This document shows, in pieces, positions 45,786-59,778 of a stretch of DNA of 64,000 bases. The notes under the pieces are model-generated. The model was given only the letters and a program-made list of their open reading frames with translations, was not told where the DNA came from and did not search any database. Source of the stretch: Cruorifilaria tuberocauda (Eukaryota > Nematoda > Chromadorea > Rhabditida > Onchocercidae); the NCBI GenBank assembly GCA_013365365.1, contig JABVXU010000015.1, forward strand, positions 248,001 through 312,000. The letters run 5' to 3'. Both the position numbers and the translations under genes were made by a program. Within the stretch, counting starts at the first letter, position 1; each line of letters begins with the position of its first letter.

Positions 45786-48700
45786 ATGGAAGTTGCATAT
45801 ATGAGCTTCTCTCTGCTATCCATTCATTTCATCACTTACTTCACTTTTATCATTAATGCTGATTGCACTGGTAAGATTACTTATAAGTTTCTTCGAAGGA
45901 TTTCCTTAAATATTTTATCAGCCATACATTTGAGAAAATTCATTGTGTCATTGTAAATATTGAAGGATTTTCTTAAATTTTCAAAAAATTTGAGGAATTT
46001 CCTTACAATCTGTTAGCTGGTGATTAAAAAAAAACAATTTTACCGCAGTTGCGGGAATAAAGGGTATGGATGCATGTAAATGTCGATCGGCGAATTTTGG
46101 TATTGATATTGCAACTGGCGATCTAAAAAGTCCTGGTTATCCTACCAATTATTGTAACTATTTAAACTGTAAATACGAGGTTTGTTTGTGGATTTTTTCT
46201 ATATTTGAAGTTTGAAATTTACTGGAGTACAAAAAAGAGCAAAGAATATGATAAAATGTTCCAAAAATATGAGTTTTTTCTCTTGTTTCCTCATTAGTTT
46301 TCTCGCCTTCGTCATTAGATCAGTTTCAGATAGATGCAGTTCCTGGTCAATCAATTCATTTATCAATTGTTTCCTTTGAAACTGAAATACGACATGATTT
46401 CCTTGAAATTCATCAAACATTTATCTTTGCCAATACCCAATATTCCGCCCGTATTGCCACGTATGTCACTTGCCTAAACTTTATTCATTTTCCCGTTCTT
46501 TTTTTCAATCATTAGCAAACGAACTTGTACATTGTTCTTTCTTCTTTATAGCATTCATAGTTCCCTTGAAATTATCTTCGGATGTCTCAGTAGACTTAGA
46601 TAATATGAAGATATTAAAACATACGCGAGAAAGTTTTTAAATAAATGCTAAAACATTACTGGATATTTGTCGTTAAGCATTTATTTATCTGAAGATATTG
46701 TGGGCGAACAATGGGAAATGTGTATTGGATGATGGATTAGATCTTGAAAATGAGTAGTTAATACTTCACTTCATTACCAATTAAATAAATCTTGTTAAAT
46801 TTGAAAAAGGTTCAGGCTGTCTGGAAAGGACATTGGTTGGCCATCATTTGTATCTTCTATTAGCAGTGGATTCATTCTGAAATTCTTTACTGATAGTACA
46901 GAAACATTTGCCGGATTTCATGCTCGCTTTAACAGAAACAATATTACTTCATCAAGTACGTTACGTTCATGATTTTTCGTTTTTCTTTACTTCTGCAAAA
47001 GAGTGATGCTTCGATCTATTTCATTTACATTAATGTAATTTAATACATTGACATACATGCGATGAAATTACTTAGCCATAATTGTTTCACTATAAGCATT
47101 TGCAATTTATGTAATTCAATACATATGTTTTGATCCATTCCACTTTATCTCCAGCCAACAATTTCAATGAACTTTGAATTTCAAATGATTTGTTTTCCAT
47201 TTTCATTGATATGATTATTTTTGACTTTAGTATTTGAGAAGTATTACAGCCGACTCCTGTCCGACATTCTTCTACGAGGCAACAGGTGAAGATAAGACAT
47301 TACCTAGTCCACCAACCGATTTCACATATTTTACCGGTTGCGCATATATGCTGAATACCAGTGGAGGTCAAAGCATAAAATTGAATCTAAAATCGCTCGC
47401 TTTCAATGCCAAATTTATTGTTTATGAAACAGAAAATTACCAAGCTTCAGTGGATCACACCATTTCTCCACTATCCGAGTAAGCATGAATACTTTTGAAT
47501 ATATAAAAATTGTTGTGTTGTATTTTTGATCACTATAGAAAGTGGTTTAATACTCTTTGAATGTCTAGTATCGATTCAAAGAACTTTTTGACTTCCCAAC
47601 AGGAATATTGGATTAATGGATACTACTCCGAAAGAAATAATATCGCGGACGAATTCCATATTGATATTGATAGCAATAGTGCAACGGGATTTGTTTCCGA
47701 CTAGAACACATAACAAATTCATATTTGAAGCTCAATTCAGTCGTACCGACAGTCGTAAGTTTCAGTTTTATTAAAAACTTATTCTAAATAAAGTAATTTC
47801 GATTTTAAAGTTTAATTTCCTTTAACTTATTTCTTTCCCCATTCGCATTTATACATTGTGGAATTTATGAATTATCATTTATTGAGAGAATAAAAAAATG
47901 CTTATTATTTCAGCCTGCAGATGTTTTCCGAGAAGTCATACCGTTCGAATTGATCGTCCAACAATACTGTCTTCTCCTGGATTTCCTCTTGAATATTGTG
48001 ATGCATTGGACTGTGAAACAGAACTTCGCCTTGATCAATATGCTGTTGATTCTACCCATCATAATGCCATGATTATTGAAATTCACATATTTAATCTGGA
48101 ATATGGTTCTGATTTCGTCCATTTTTTGGATAAATCAAAGCATTCATCTAGATATTTGTTAAGGTACAAAATTAATCCATTTTGAAATGATGATCAATTT
48201 TGCTGATAAATGCATTATATTTTACTAAAATTAATGGGAATACTCTTTTGATAGTAATCAATATTTGCATGTTATCATTATTCGAGTAACCCTTTAATAT
48301 TGATTTTTTATGCTTAATATGCATTTCTTGCATATCCATTCAATAATATCAGTAACTACTAACTTCTTTGAAATTAGCAAGGAAAAGAAAAGTTGTGAAT
48401 GGTTTGTCCTCATTTCTTCTTTCGATTCATTTACAACCTCCTTCTCTCCTTCGTTTTGGATAGGCACTTAGTCCAATTTATTTTCTCCCATTCAATCATT
48501 TAATTATTACTTTAATGATTACTTACACGAAATATTTAAATTCTTTGTTCTTCAAAAACTGAAGTTCTATTACTACAAGAAAATTACAGATATAATTAGT
48601 AAACTGAAATTTAAATGAATCTTACAGCCGTACTGGTGAATTATCTATAAATCGGAACAGATTTTTTACATTCTGCAGTGAAAGTGCCGTGTTACGAATG

Positions 48701-51571
48701 ATTACTGATTCAACGATTACAAATAATGGCTTTAATATGACTATCAGAGCCATGCAAAAGAAAGACGGTAATTATATTCTTCTGAGTAATCATTCAATTT
48801 TAATCGAATTTCAGTTCCGTCGATAATTTGTAAAGAAAACGAAAGTATGAAAAAAAATTATATTTTAGTTCAGTATAATAGTTTTCTAAAAGGGGTTTCA
48901 GAGAAAAAAAAGATTCAACTTTTTCAAAAATTTAAGATTGTCGATGCAAGGGTGAGGCACAACCGCTGGAATTTTCATCATCAGGAGGAATATTTTCATT
49001 TAATTCACCGGTTGATTGTGGCTTTCTAGACTGTTTCTTTCAGTTTAATCGTCCTGTAACCGTACGTTCCAATCTACGCAATAGACACATAAATGCTATC
49101 AACATATGTTTAACAACGAAATGCAAGTAAAGATGTTCGATAATAGTATAATAGTTTCACAGCATGTTCGAAATATTTTTAATGACAAAGTAATGTAATA
49201 GCTAACATAACTTTCCACTTATTAAAGGCTTTGGATACAGATCGCATACGGCTGGTTGTAAATATAACTTATACTTTCAAGAATGGAGAGGAGGAATTTC
49301 TGGAAGTACTAACAAACATCAATAATTACAATATCGTTCCTTCGCATCTCAATGAACGAGATATTACTGTGTAAGCCATATAGAAATTTTCCAAAATATA
49401 TTTTATGTATTAGTGCAATTTTAAATTTAAATTTTATTCGCTCAATTCATAAATTCTTTCATATCTTCCAATTCCAGAATATTAAGTGAAATAATTTTCT
49501 TAATTCAATTTTCTTCCTCAATGTTTGCCTTTTATCATTGATTATTATTATTAATTGATTCAAAATAATAATGCTATGAAGAATTGCTAACTACAAATGT
49601 ACAATCGATCTGTAAGATCTTTCGTGCTATTCATTCTAGAAATTTGTGGATCTATAACAAACGAGTACTTTCTGTTCGAATTAATATGACACTGATATTT
49701 AAGAGAATGATGTATATGGAATTTGATTGATTTTGTTTACCAAAACATATATATAGCGGAACATCAAATATTGCTGTAAAGAACTTGATTAACTGATTGA
49801 TATGCAAATGAAGAATAAGTGAGAAATATGGAAGGAAGGAATGACGAAATGTTAAAATTCAGAGTTAGAAATTGGGGGTTAGAAAAAAGTAGGTGTTGAT
49901 AATTGTTGTACTATAGTAGGAATATTTCAGTAAAGTGTCAAAAAAAGTTGAAAATCTGAAAATGATTTGAACATACGAAATGATGTACTGTCTTAACGAA
50001 TAATTTCATGAGCAAATATTCAACAATAATTTACTGAGTGTTAAATTCTGAAATGGAATATGAGTATTCAAATTTCTAAAATTGAAAATTGCAACGATTA
50101 GCTAATAATGTATGCATAGTTTCGAACCAATGTTAGCTCGAACCGGAACAGAAGAGATAACGAATGATAGACCAGTGATGATTTGGTATCACTTGGCATC
50201 TGATATTAATAGAAAAGCTGCTCAGTTTGATTTTGTCTACAAATGGAAATCAAGTTAGTTTTCTTGTTTTTTTAAATTAAATAAAAGTTCTAATCTCTTA
50301 TATAAATTAATGCCATCTTTATTGTTTGCAGCAATTACTTAGCATGTTGGTATGTTTTTCCTTGTTTGCACGAAAATTCGCTTTCTATTTAAAAGTCTAA
50401 AAGCATCGATTCAAATTTTAGCTCAGCAATAAAAATTTTTAGTTTTATTTTTGTTCAAAAAAAGAACGCAAAAGATGACCAACTAGTTAATATTCAAAAG
50501 TGCACGATGATTCAAATTTAAGACTAAATTTCTTCTAATAATTCAGTATGCGAATGTGGCGATTTGGAATTGGAAGCAACGAAAGATTTATGGAAACAGC
50601 TTACATCACCAGATTACCCCAGTTATTACTGTAATTTGATGAAATGCCAATATCTGATAAGAGCCCCACAAGGATACATTGTTGTTGCAAATATCACAGA
50701 ATTGGCTCTGGAAGCTAACGAAGATATTTTGGCTATTTTTGATGGTACCAATATAACCGATCGACGAATTAGAATGTTTGTTCCAAGCTTTTTTCAATTC
50801 TGTTTTAAAATTGTTGATACAAAAAGTAACTGGACAATTAGAATATTGTTTACCTTCAAAGACTGTGATAAATTAATTTTGCAGTATCAGCGGAGTTGAA
50901 ATTTTCACAAATTTATTACGAAGTACTGCTGAAACGATGACAGTTTATTTTGAAACTGATATCAGTATCACCAACAAAGGATTCGTCTTATATTATACTG
51001 CTGGTTCTTTTTCTTGTATTCTCAACGTTATCACTTTCTAAGTATAAAATAAGGAGATCACGAAACAATTTACCGAATTTACCGAACTCATTTATAAAGC
51101 ACAAAAAGTTTTCCTCAAGTTCTTGAGAAACACCTTGATGCGAATAAAACAGGATTAATTAAGAAACTACAAACTAGATTAGATTCGTATAAGCATATAC
51201 GATAGTAAGATAGTGAAAACTTTTATAGATAGTAAAAAGTCTTTTTATATTATTCAAGATATACTTATCTCGGTAACCATATGAGAAGTACTATATTAAA
51301 ATTACAATCCCTTCACCTTAATTATTTCTGGTTTCTTGATTTCAAAAATAATTTTTTAGGAGATGCATCAGTAAATGACAGAAGTGCTACTGGTAAACTG
51401 GAAGGTTCACAGCATTTTGGCATTATTTTCTGCGTAATAACGTTTCTTATTATTGGTACATTTGGTATAATTTATTATAAACAGCTACTTTGTTTTGCAA
51501 AACGAAGAAATCGCTGGCATGGTACTTCCGTTGTTGGATTCACTAATTTGTCCCATGAAAATGGATCTTAA
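45786..51571 (+). CDS. Type I membrane protein with five CUB-like domains
   Basis: Exons: 45786-45870, 46049-46179, 46324-46460, 46816-46955, 47250-47478, 47603-47754, 47914-48163, 48628-48767, 48985-49061, 49228-49370, 50120-50253, 50547-50775, 50885-51003, 51360-51571. They join in phase to 725 aa. A signal peptide (MSFSLLSIHFITYFTFI) is followed by five CUB-like modules at about 37-160, 170-288, 293-418, 422-537 and 540-652. Modules 1, 3 and 5 keep the typical S-P-x-Y/F-P and paired Cys (SPGYPTNYCNYLNC, SSPGFPLEYCDALDC, TSPDYPSYYCNLMKC). A membrane helix lies at ~676-695, then a 30-residue basic tail. No protease, LDL-A or EGF module is present, so this looks like an extracellular binding or co-receptor protein. 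The specific orthologue is not recognised. Exon 3 could start six bases later, at 46330. Exon 5 uses the second of two possible acceptors, for phase. Confidence 0.85.
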
Positions 51572-51936
51572 AATGTAAGAAGTTTTTTGTTCAAATGTGA
51601 TAACATTTATTATGCTCTTTCTTTCCAAAAATTTTGTTTAAAATTTCTTCAGTTTCAGTTAAGGAATATCATCAAACAACTTAATATTCCATTGAGATGA
51701 ATTATCCACAAAGTATCAACAATACTGCTTCCCTGTGATCAGATCAAATTGTGGAAGAAAATTTTTTTTCATGAAAAGGAAAAAATATTCTCAATTTAGC
51801 TTTCGAGATTAATCTGATATCTTGGATCTAGCAATCCTCTAATTCAAAAACAGGTAATGAATTCTCAGTTAGAAACAATCTCATTTTAAAACACATTTTT
51901 ACACAAATATTTGTTGAATTTATAAATTTTATTTTG
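51572..51936. other. Short convergent intergenic region
   Basis: 365 bp between the stop codons of the CUB-domain gene (plus) and the EFHC-like gene (minus). It must hold both 3' UTRs. Nothing else seen. Confidence 0.6.
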
Positions 51937-54900
51937 TTACAACTGTTCACTTTCTTTTGACAGTAAATATTGCCGTGTTATGTGGTCAGCTTCCAGCAAA
52001 CGAAAATTCCATCGATAAACTTTCAGGACAGAACCAATACTATATTTATCAATGCTGCAAAACATTAGAATCCTCTATAAGTCTATAATATGAATCTCAA
52101 AATGGGTTATTGATTTAAAATCAATTCATCATGCATTTGTCTGCAATATTATCAAATTAAATATTAAACAAATTGGAACCAATTAATTTAAACAAAGCGT
52201 AGTGAAAAAGTAAAAAAAGAAAACTGTAAAATTTTGGCAAGATCAGAAGTTCATATAAAATTACAAAACCAACCTGCGTCTGCTGCAATTGATGCCTTTG
52301 AGGAACGTTCGTCCACAGCACCATTTTTGACCCTTTACAGCTTCGACAATATCCAGCTTCTCTTTATTGAGATCAAATGTTATTAAGAATTTTATGTCTT
52401 CGAATAATCCTTTCCCTCCTTCCTAAAACTACTTTTTCCAATTTATTTGAAAATTCGAGAATCTTAAAATATTTCATGCACTGAAAAAGATGGACTTTTA
52501 AATCTACCGGAGAGAGCCTAAATAAGCAAAGATTTCAAACAGGTTTTCAGAATTTTAGAAACTGCTGTTTAAACATTGAGTTCTGAAATTGAATGCTATT
52601 GCAATTGAAGAATCACCATTAGAGCGATGAACTTCATCTGCGACGGAATATTTTCAATTTCTGGCGGCGGTCCATTTATAAGAGCCTGAAATTTAACTCA
52701 ACTTAGTTTGATTTTATTCAAAAGCTTTAACCCACATTGGTCTGGTGTAAACTTCCACCCATTGGCCAGGACGTATCTCACTGCTACGATAGAACTGTCG
52801 TACATCTGAAAATAACAGAATTCGTCAAATAAACGAAAATGCAGAAAATTTGAAAAAAACAACGCAAGTTTCTTTAAATATAAAACCTTTTTTGATAAAA
52901 GGAAGTTTATTTCTTTTGAGAAAAAGTTGTCCTCTAAGAGCACGAGTACTTTCTACTAGTGCAACAGTATCATCGATTGTATGCACTGTCATATGGAATG
53001 TTCGAACAGAAGTATCATCTAACCAACAAGCTAACAAGTGCAACTTTGCTGGTGCGTCCGAATAGTCCACCTTCTAAATTATTGTAAATTTGTTTTGCTG
53101 AAAGAAGCAATTTGAAAAAAAATAAACTGAAACAATCCTTATTGGAAAACCTAAAAGTAATATGAATTGATAGAGCAAAGAAATGAACAAAAATTTTCCA
53201 ATATTTATAAAAGATTAGGCAATTTATCTCATAATTCCTTTCAAAATTTTCCTCTTCATTTTCTTTGTTTTTACTCGAAGATTGCTGCTGGTCTTGGTTT
53301 CGAATCCACGGATCCATCGGAATTTCCTCTTCCTCATTAACTTTAATTCCTTGTTTTGTTAAAAATTCCTTGAAAAGCAGAAAATCAGTTATAGATTTAC
53401 ATTGTTTGGATTCCGGTTTAAGACATTTAATTCGATAACAAATCTACCATTCGTAGAAAAATATTAATGAACCATAGTATGATGATCACAGGCAGTAATT
53501 CTATAAGTTCTCGAAAACAGATGAATATCCTTTGCAACTTCAAATCTGACCAATGCAAATAGTGTTGACTATAATTTCGGTCTAATTTCGGTACTCTCTG
53601 ATTAGTAAAAGTGCGACCCTGGAAGAGAATACAGATGTTATAAGTCAAAATATTTCAATCTTTTGAATAAAAATTATGAAAAGTTTAACATACCTAACTA
53701 AGAGCATGTCTGTAGTTATCACTTAGCGTCAGAAAATAATAGAATATATGAAGAGAGGGTAAACAGTTCGATTCGAAGATTATTTGTTGAAAATTTTTAT
53801 TAGTCAATTAATTAATCAAAAATAAACTTATGAGCGAGAAATAAATGAAGCAAATATGAACAGAAGTTCTGAACAGATTACTTGTTGGCTTTTATAAACA
53901 TGGTGGTAAAAGAGAATCACTACCTTCAAAATGCTACTGTTTGGAACATGTGGTTCAATTAGAGATACTGTATGATCAGTGAGATGATAAAGTAATTTCA
54001 TTGGTTGTACATGATGTAACTGACGATGGGAGTACATTTCAATATCTGATTCAAACGAATAACATTCGAACGACAAAATATCCGGTCCATCACGTCCATC
54101 TGCAGACATTCCATGAATAGTGAGCCATACCTAATAACCTAATATACCAAAATAGACAAACAGTTGTAAGTGATTAATAAGTGTCGTTTTGGCAAATACA
54201 TATTAGCTACGTGTCTTGATTTCTCGAATAATAATCCAAAAAGTCATGGTATATGAATTTCTTACTCAAACCCGAATTACTTTGCAAAAAGTGCTAAGAA
54301 ATCCATAAAAAGTAACAGATATCAAACAACTTGTTCATTGATTTCTATTCAAATCACTAAATCATTGATAGTATATTTAATCTAAAAATTCTATACAAGA
54401 GAGGAGAAATATAGAAATATACTTGCGAGAAGATTTATCACTCGCAAAACATTGCTCCAGCAGTTTTTCTTCATCACCTCGATTACTCATTCCCACATTC
54501 GTTATTCTTGACAGTAATAATGATTGCTTAACTGAAGTAACGAATTTCTCACTGAGATAATCAAACGGTTTTCGCAATCTAAGTTGGATTAGAAAACTGA
54601 TGTCAAATTTTGAATCCTGAGTTACCAATATAAACTTCTTGTCCCTAAACGGTCAAGTAACATGCTTAACAGTAATTATATAAAATCGATCATTTATGAG
54701 TTTAGATTATAATGTACGGTTGAAATTATAAATACACAAAAAACATACAAATTTTATAATCAGATTTTTGTACTGTCGACGGACATAAACATAAAAACTA
54801 CCTTTTTTCGCCATTCATTATACCGGCCTCACTACTAACTATAATTAGGAGCACAGTAAAACGCTGTTTGATGGGCTTTTGAATTAGGAGAGGGATACAC

Positions 54901-55084
54901 CATTTAAGAAAATTCTTAATCGATGTAAAAGGTAGAAGTATATATAATTTACAGCAACGGAATAAAGCAACTTCTCATAGTTGGCAATGGACTTCCGATT
55001 CGTTGAAATATTTAGCTCTTTCTGTTCTGAATCTTTTGTTGCTAATAATCGGTCTTTCGTTTGATATTTTTCTGGTGAAACCAT
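51937..55084 (-). pseudogene. EFHC1/EFHC2-like DM10 (ciliary) protein gene, interrupted by a one-base frameshift
   Basis: EFHC proteins are axonemal microtubule-inner components built of DM10 domains. Exons, minus strand: 55084-54959, 54827-54802, 54644-54423 (possibly a 13-nt exon 54293-54281), 54130-53924, 53618-53473, 53368-53189, 53073-52887, 52805-52732, 52685-52617, 52422-52274, 52054-51937. DM10-1: LLYHLTDHTVSLIEPHVPNS, then QHYLHWSDLK and, one frame over, RTYRITACDHH. DM10-2: WLDDTSVRTF, HTIDDTVALVES, truncated after EVYTRPMW. DM10-3: FLITFDLNKEKLDIVEAV to DKYSIGSVLKVYRWNFRLLE. No EF-hand follows. Exon 53618-53473 is 146 nt although both neighbours are in phase 0, so one base is missing near 53538-53545. 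This is either a true lesion or a sequence error; all other joins are intact. The first three exons are tentative, since they lack DM10 similarity. Confidence 0.75.
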
Positions 55085-56441
55085 TATCCGCCACAAACAG
55101 CTAAAGTACGACAGCCATTACAATTTCAAGAGTCTGAAATTTAAGAGCTCCACGCTCTTGTTAGCGAGAAATTGAAATTGCCTCAGCAGAAAGATTAAGT
55201 GAGGGCTGCAAGAATGAGCAGAAACTTCATGAAAAAGATTTTAAAAGCCTTGTTTAGATGATTTCCAAGACTTTAACAAAGCTACACAACAACTTAAAAG
55301 ATCTATGTAACACCCTTCAAAATTTTCTGGGTGGTAAATAAAAATCTAAGAAATCTATGACATCAAAAGTGGCCTTTCTTTACAGCCTTCTCAAAAACAA
55401 AAAATATCTTTGCATATCTCACTTACTTCCACAAAGCTTTGTTGTTTTGGTTTCAAACGCTACGCATAAGCGCAGTGATCATATCACAAGCTTTAACAGT
55501 GGCACATATTTTTGGATTTACCAATCATCAGTATTAAGAAATGAGATAAAGAACTAAACCTAACATTGATCAACAACCTGAAAATTAATTCAAGAAGTTT
55601 ATCTTGATCACCCGCCCACTGATACTACTGTGAGAATTGGATGCCTCGTTAACCAGTTACCAGTTTAATAAGTAACTTCCTCCTTTACATTCAGCAGAAA
55701 AGTTTTTTTCTCTCATTAGTTTGACTGCAAGACTGAAATCGCTTTAACTTATATGTAAAATTGGTGATGCCAATATCAGAAAAAGTATATATACTGAAAA
55801 CAGGCTTCCAAAAATTCAGAATTTTCTTTGACAGTTTTTAATTAATTTTGTACGACCTAATCAACATATCTTTTGAATGCACCATTCACTGATGAAAACG
55901 AACACTAAATATCACAATTACTATTGACTTAATCATCATTTAGGATAATGATCTTCGATCACAATTGTTTAAAATACTACTCCATCATAGTGAGTCATCC
56001 AAGCTTATCAAAAAAGTTGCTATAAAGCACAATAATCAAAAAGCACTACATCAATGTAAGTGCAAGGGAACAAATTTTAATATAAAATAAAATGTTTGAA
56101 GATTGCCTTCATTGAAAGTCCATTTCCATCACAATGCTTCACTATTTTTATGGAAACTACTAGTGATTCTGCAACTAATTCTGCGATACAAAACTACCTC
56201 AAATAATCGAAGTTTGCAATTTAAAAGAAAATACGACGATTCAAAAGTGACAATATCTCAAAAAAGGAAAAAAAATGAATTATATGAACAAAACATGCAA
56301 ATGAACACTGCTATCACTCTTAAATCTTCCAAATATATACAGCAATAACAAAACAACAACTTCTGAAATTGCTGAATTTATATAAACTCAAGAAGTCATA
56401 AGGAAAAACTGAAGAGTAAGTGCTAATATAGACCGAATATT
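55085..56441. other. Intergenic region
   Basis: 1.36 kb between the 5' end of the EFHC-like gene and the 3' end of dcn-1, both on the minus strand. Chance frames only; no repeat noticed. Confidence 0.6.
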
Positions 56442-59107
56442 CTATAACTGTATTTTACTTCTTGCATATTCTACAAATTCATCAATCAAAACAGGCCATG
56501 CTCCTTCTGCATCGTAATTGTTGAAATCTGGTGCAATCGTTAAAGAAAAATCCAACAGTAAGTTCCACGTATCACGTGGTATGCTTTTCACCTCCTGCAC
56601 AGAAAATAAATAATCTGTTTAATGGTTGTTATATTTCATCATTCAAAGAATAAAAAAAATTATCTTCCAAAGAAAACATACAGAAAAAATTTCATAATTT
56701 CAACCTCGGTGAATGATCGACATAAGTTTCTCCTTAACGGTTCTTTCGATAATGTATTATCAGTTATGACAAAATAATTTCGGCTTGCTCTTGCATAAAA
56801 ATTTCAAATAAACGCGAAATTAAGAAACAAACCTTTTCCCGAAGAAAACTGGTCCATAAAGGAAGGTAACCGAAATTGCCATCGAACACAATTTCCCAAT
56901 AAGCGATTGCTGTTTCCACTTCTAGAACAAGAAAATTTTTGAAAATTTTAGCTTTAAATTAAAAAAAAAACAACACTGCTTTTCTAAAGCATCAGTTATT
57001 AGCGGTGTGGAAATAAATCAACCAATATCTGACTAGTGTTTGGAGGAGTTGATGTCGAGTAAAAATGAATTCAAAAATCTGCCTTTGATTAAAGATTCAA
57101 CTTGATGCTTTTGTTAAAATATGATATAATTCCAAATTGTATTTAAAATAGTAAAATAAACCAAGTATGAGTTACCTATTAATATTTGATAAAGCTTACC
57201 CAACGTCCTTTGTGAGGATGCACGAGCATAATTGAAAGTGAACTGATAGAAATCCCGAAAAGTAATTGGATTCCTGAGTTCCTCGCTTAATGCTGGTATT
57301 TTTGTTCTTAATTTTTCCAAAGAATCTACTCTAAAAGATATAATCTAAAGGAGAACTACTAAATCCAAAGAACAAATATAATTCAGCCTTGATTGGACAT
57401 TTTTGGTTTAAACAGAGCTCATTAAATCAATTAAAGGATTTCATGTAAACCCATCATAAAATTGTAATAAGCTAATAAAAAAGATGAGTCATTATTATGT
57501 CATATAAATTTCAGCTCAGTTGAGAAATTAAGATCGAATCCTTGTTTTTTCTATCACTAAACAGAGTGATATCAAAGGCAAAATGAACAACTTATTATAA
57601 GTTAAATCCATAACGTAAAGGAACAGACATAAAAATTTTACGATTAATGTAAATACTTCATCTCGTTCAGACCGGTACTGAATTCCTCCCAAGTAAATTC
57701 GCACTGTGTCTTTGCTTTGAGCTTCCAGGCTAATATTAACACATTCCGATCAGTAGGATTTAAACCAAGATCTGTCAGGAAGCGTAACATTCCATGCGGT
57801 CCGATGCATGATGGATCATTGTCTTGCCTATCTGCGAATTAAACAATATATTTAATAAATAAGAACAAAACACTTCCACTATGCAATCTCAATCTCCGAA
57901 CGCTATAAACACCACACTGATACAATAGACGCTGATACGATTTAAAATACCTAAAACTGAAGGAGGGATTTCAAAGACTAATTGTCAAAGGCAGGATGAA
58001 CAACTCATTATATGCGATTTCAACAATACAAATGGATCGAAGAACTATACTATTTGCATATTTGAGGAAAAAAGCATGAAGACTTCTTTGATCAACCACA
58101 TCTGCCATACACATATACAGTTGTGGATTCTGATAATAAGCATCACAAGCCAACTCCAGATTCCAGTTCTGACTACTTAGGCAATGAATTGCTGTTTTTT
58201 CATTGCTTTGAGTCCACTGCATGAAATTTCGCACCTGAAACATGAAAATTTTGTACTTTTGTTATTACCATGTGAACCTTTTTTGTAGATACAATGCTAA
58301 TGATCTTCAGAACCAAACTGAGAAACAGTTTTTCCATAGATAATAGCTGAATTATGGCTCAAAGCCGACGCATCAAATGCGAGTGTTACAGACAAATTTG
58401 CTTTTGGTCTATTCTACTCTTAGGAAACTGATGAACACGCTATTTAACTCCTAATTATCTCCCAAACCAAATCAACGTTTTATACGAAACAATTGTTATA
58501 GTATAAATTTCCAGCAGATGAAATTGAGCACTTAATATAGTACACCATCGGAAGTGATGCTAAAGCATGCTAGGCCAGGCTATACATTGACCTCTGAAAT
58601 GCCTTGCCTCAACTAGCCAAAAGTAAGCGACACTGACTTCTCTGCTTGTTTGGAACTTATCCAGCCGTTATCCATTCTTACAATATCCAGTGAGAATGCA
58701 CAATCAATCACTTTATCTTAAAAATACGTTTAGAGCTTTCAGCCGACAATTACTGCCGTCTTATATTACAATAAATACATATATCATCTCTGACAGTCGA
58801 ATACTTGAATTTTTCCGTGACTGGTATTAAAATTTATTCACTGATAAACCGTGAGTATTTGGGTCGCTTTCCATCATAAGGATATGAAATTCATGTGATT
58901 ACGTGAACTAATATCATGGAAAAAGAATTCCTTTGAATAAATTTCGTGTAAATATAAGAAAGGTAAAAAATCTGAAAATTCATTCGACAAATTTCTTGAA
59001 TTAACGATCAATGATATAAATGGGTAGAGCCAATGAGATCGAATTCACTTATTTTGTTTTTCCAAATAACCAACCTTGTCTCTTTGGGCAGTTTTCAGTT
59101 TATTCAT
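56442..59107 (-). CDS. dcn-1: DCN-1 / DCUN1D1 cullin neddylation co-E3 ligase
   Basis: Binds cullins and the NEDD8 E2 UBC12 and promotes NEDD8 attachment, activating cullin-RING ubiquitin ligases. Exons, minus strand: 59107-59075, 58234-58051, 57831-57657, 57330-57200, 56921-56833, 56594-56442; in phase, 254 aa (human about 259). The start [11 protein letters not shown] matches the family. The UBA-like domain spans ~8-45 ([19 protein letters not shown]). The C-terminal PONY (potentiating neddylation) domain spans ~75-245: [42 protein letters not shown] and [16 protein letters not shown]. These include the blocks lining the cullin-binding groove. Intron 1 is about 840 bp. The gene lies head-to-head with NSE2, 671 bp away. 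Confidence 0.96.
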
Positions 59108-59778
59108 GGCAGAATGGCTGAGTTTAACACGCTTCACTGATTGAGCCACAGTGAAGGATATTTAGAAGCAATTCAAAACCGATGAGAAATTCTGAAATTA
59201 ATCAAACGGGCCATATGCTAATATAGGGAATAATGAAACAATCCTACCATCGTATCGCATCAATTCTTTGTATAATATGACCAAAACAATTCTAAAAATT
59301 AAAAGTAACACAGACTTCGCGAAAGATAGAAAAAGAACTTTTAGTCTGCATTCTTCATATAGATTTCGTTCATCCGGTGCTATTCGACATAATCTAATCA
59401 TTTATATAGCCAAGTCATTTTTTTATTTAAGACAAATTCGAACTTTAAAAAATTATCTTACATTCATCAAATTTAATGTTTATAAAAGGATAAAAGAAAG
59501 CAGAATGAAATTCCAAAATCTTTTATGGCAAAAGAGAAATATTTAACAGTTTTTGTGACAATACCTGCCAACAATCGCCAAAATGAAATTGACCCTTGAC
59601 CCCGTCCTTTCCTTCTTCCTCACTCTCCTACTTACTGTTCTATGTCTTTTCACTCGTACACGCTTTTAACACGGCCTTTCAAATAGGCCAGGCACAGTAA
59701 AATGATGGGTGGTTTGAAAGAAGGGACCTTTGAGGTGGTGGAGGTCCCTGATAGTTGTTGACCTGTTCAAAGGTAGAG
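59108..59778. promoter_or_regulatory. Divergent promoter region of dcn-1 and NSE2
   Basis: 671 bp between two opposed start codons, so probably a shared regulatory region. The half nearest NSE2 (59560-59778) is richer in GC and carries polypyrimidine and GGTGG-type runs. No specific site is assigned. Confidence 0.45.

Noticed and set aside
49062..49126. Longer version of CUB-gene exon 9 ending at 49126
   Set aside because: That donor leaves a phase that cannot join exon 10; ending at 49061 (ACC/GTACGT) keeps the frame and completes a CUB-like pattern.
59108..59175. tRNA-like start (GGCAGAATGGCTGAG) upstream of dcn-1
   Set aside because: Resembles the 5' half of a Leu/Ser tRNA, but no B box (GGTTCGANTCC) or acceptor-stem pairing follows.
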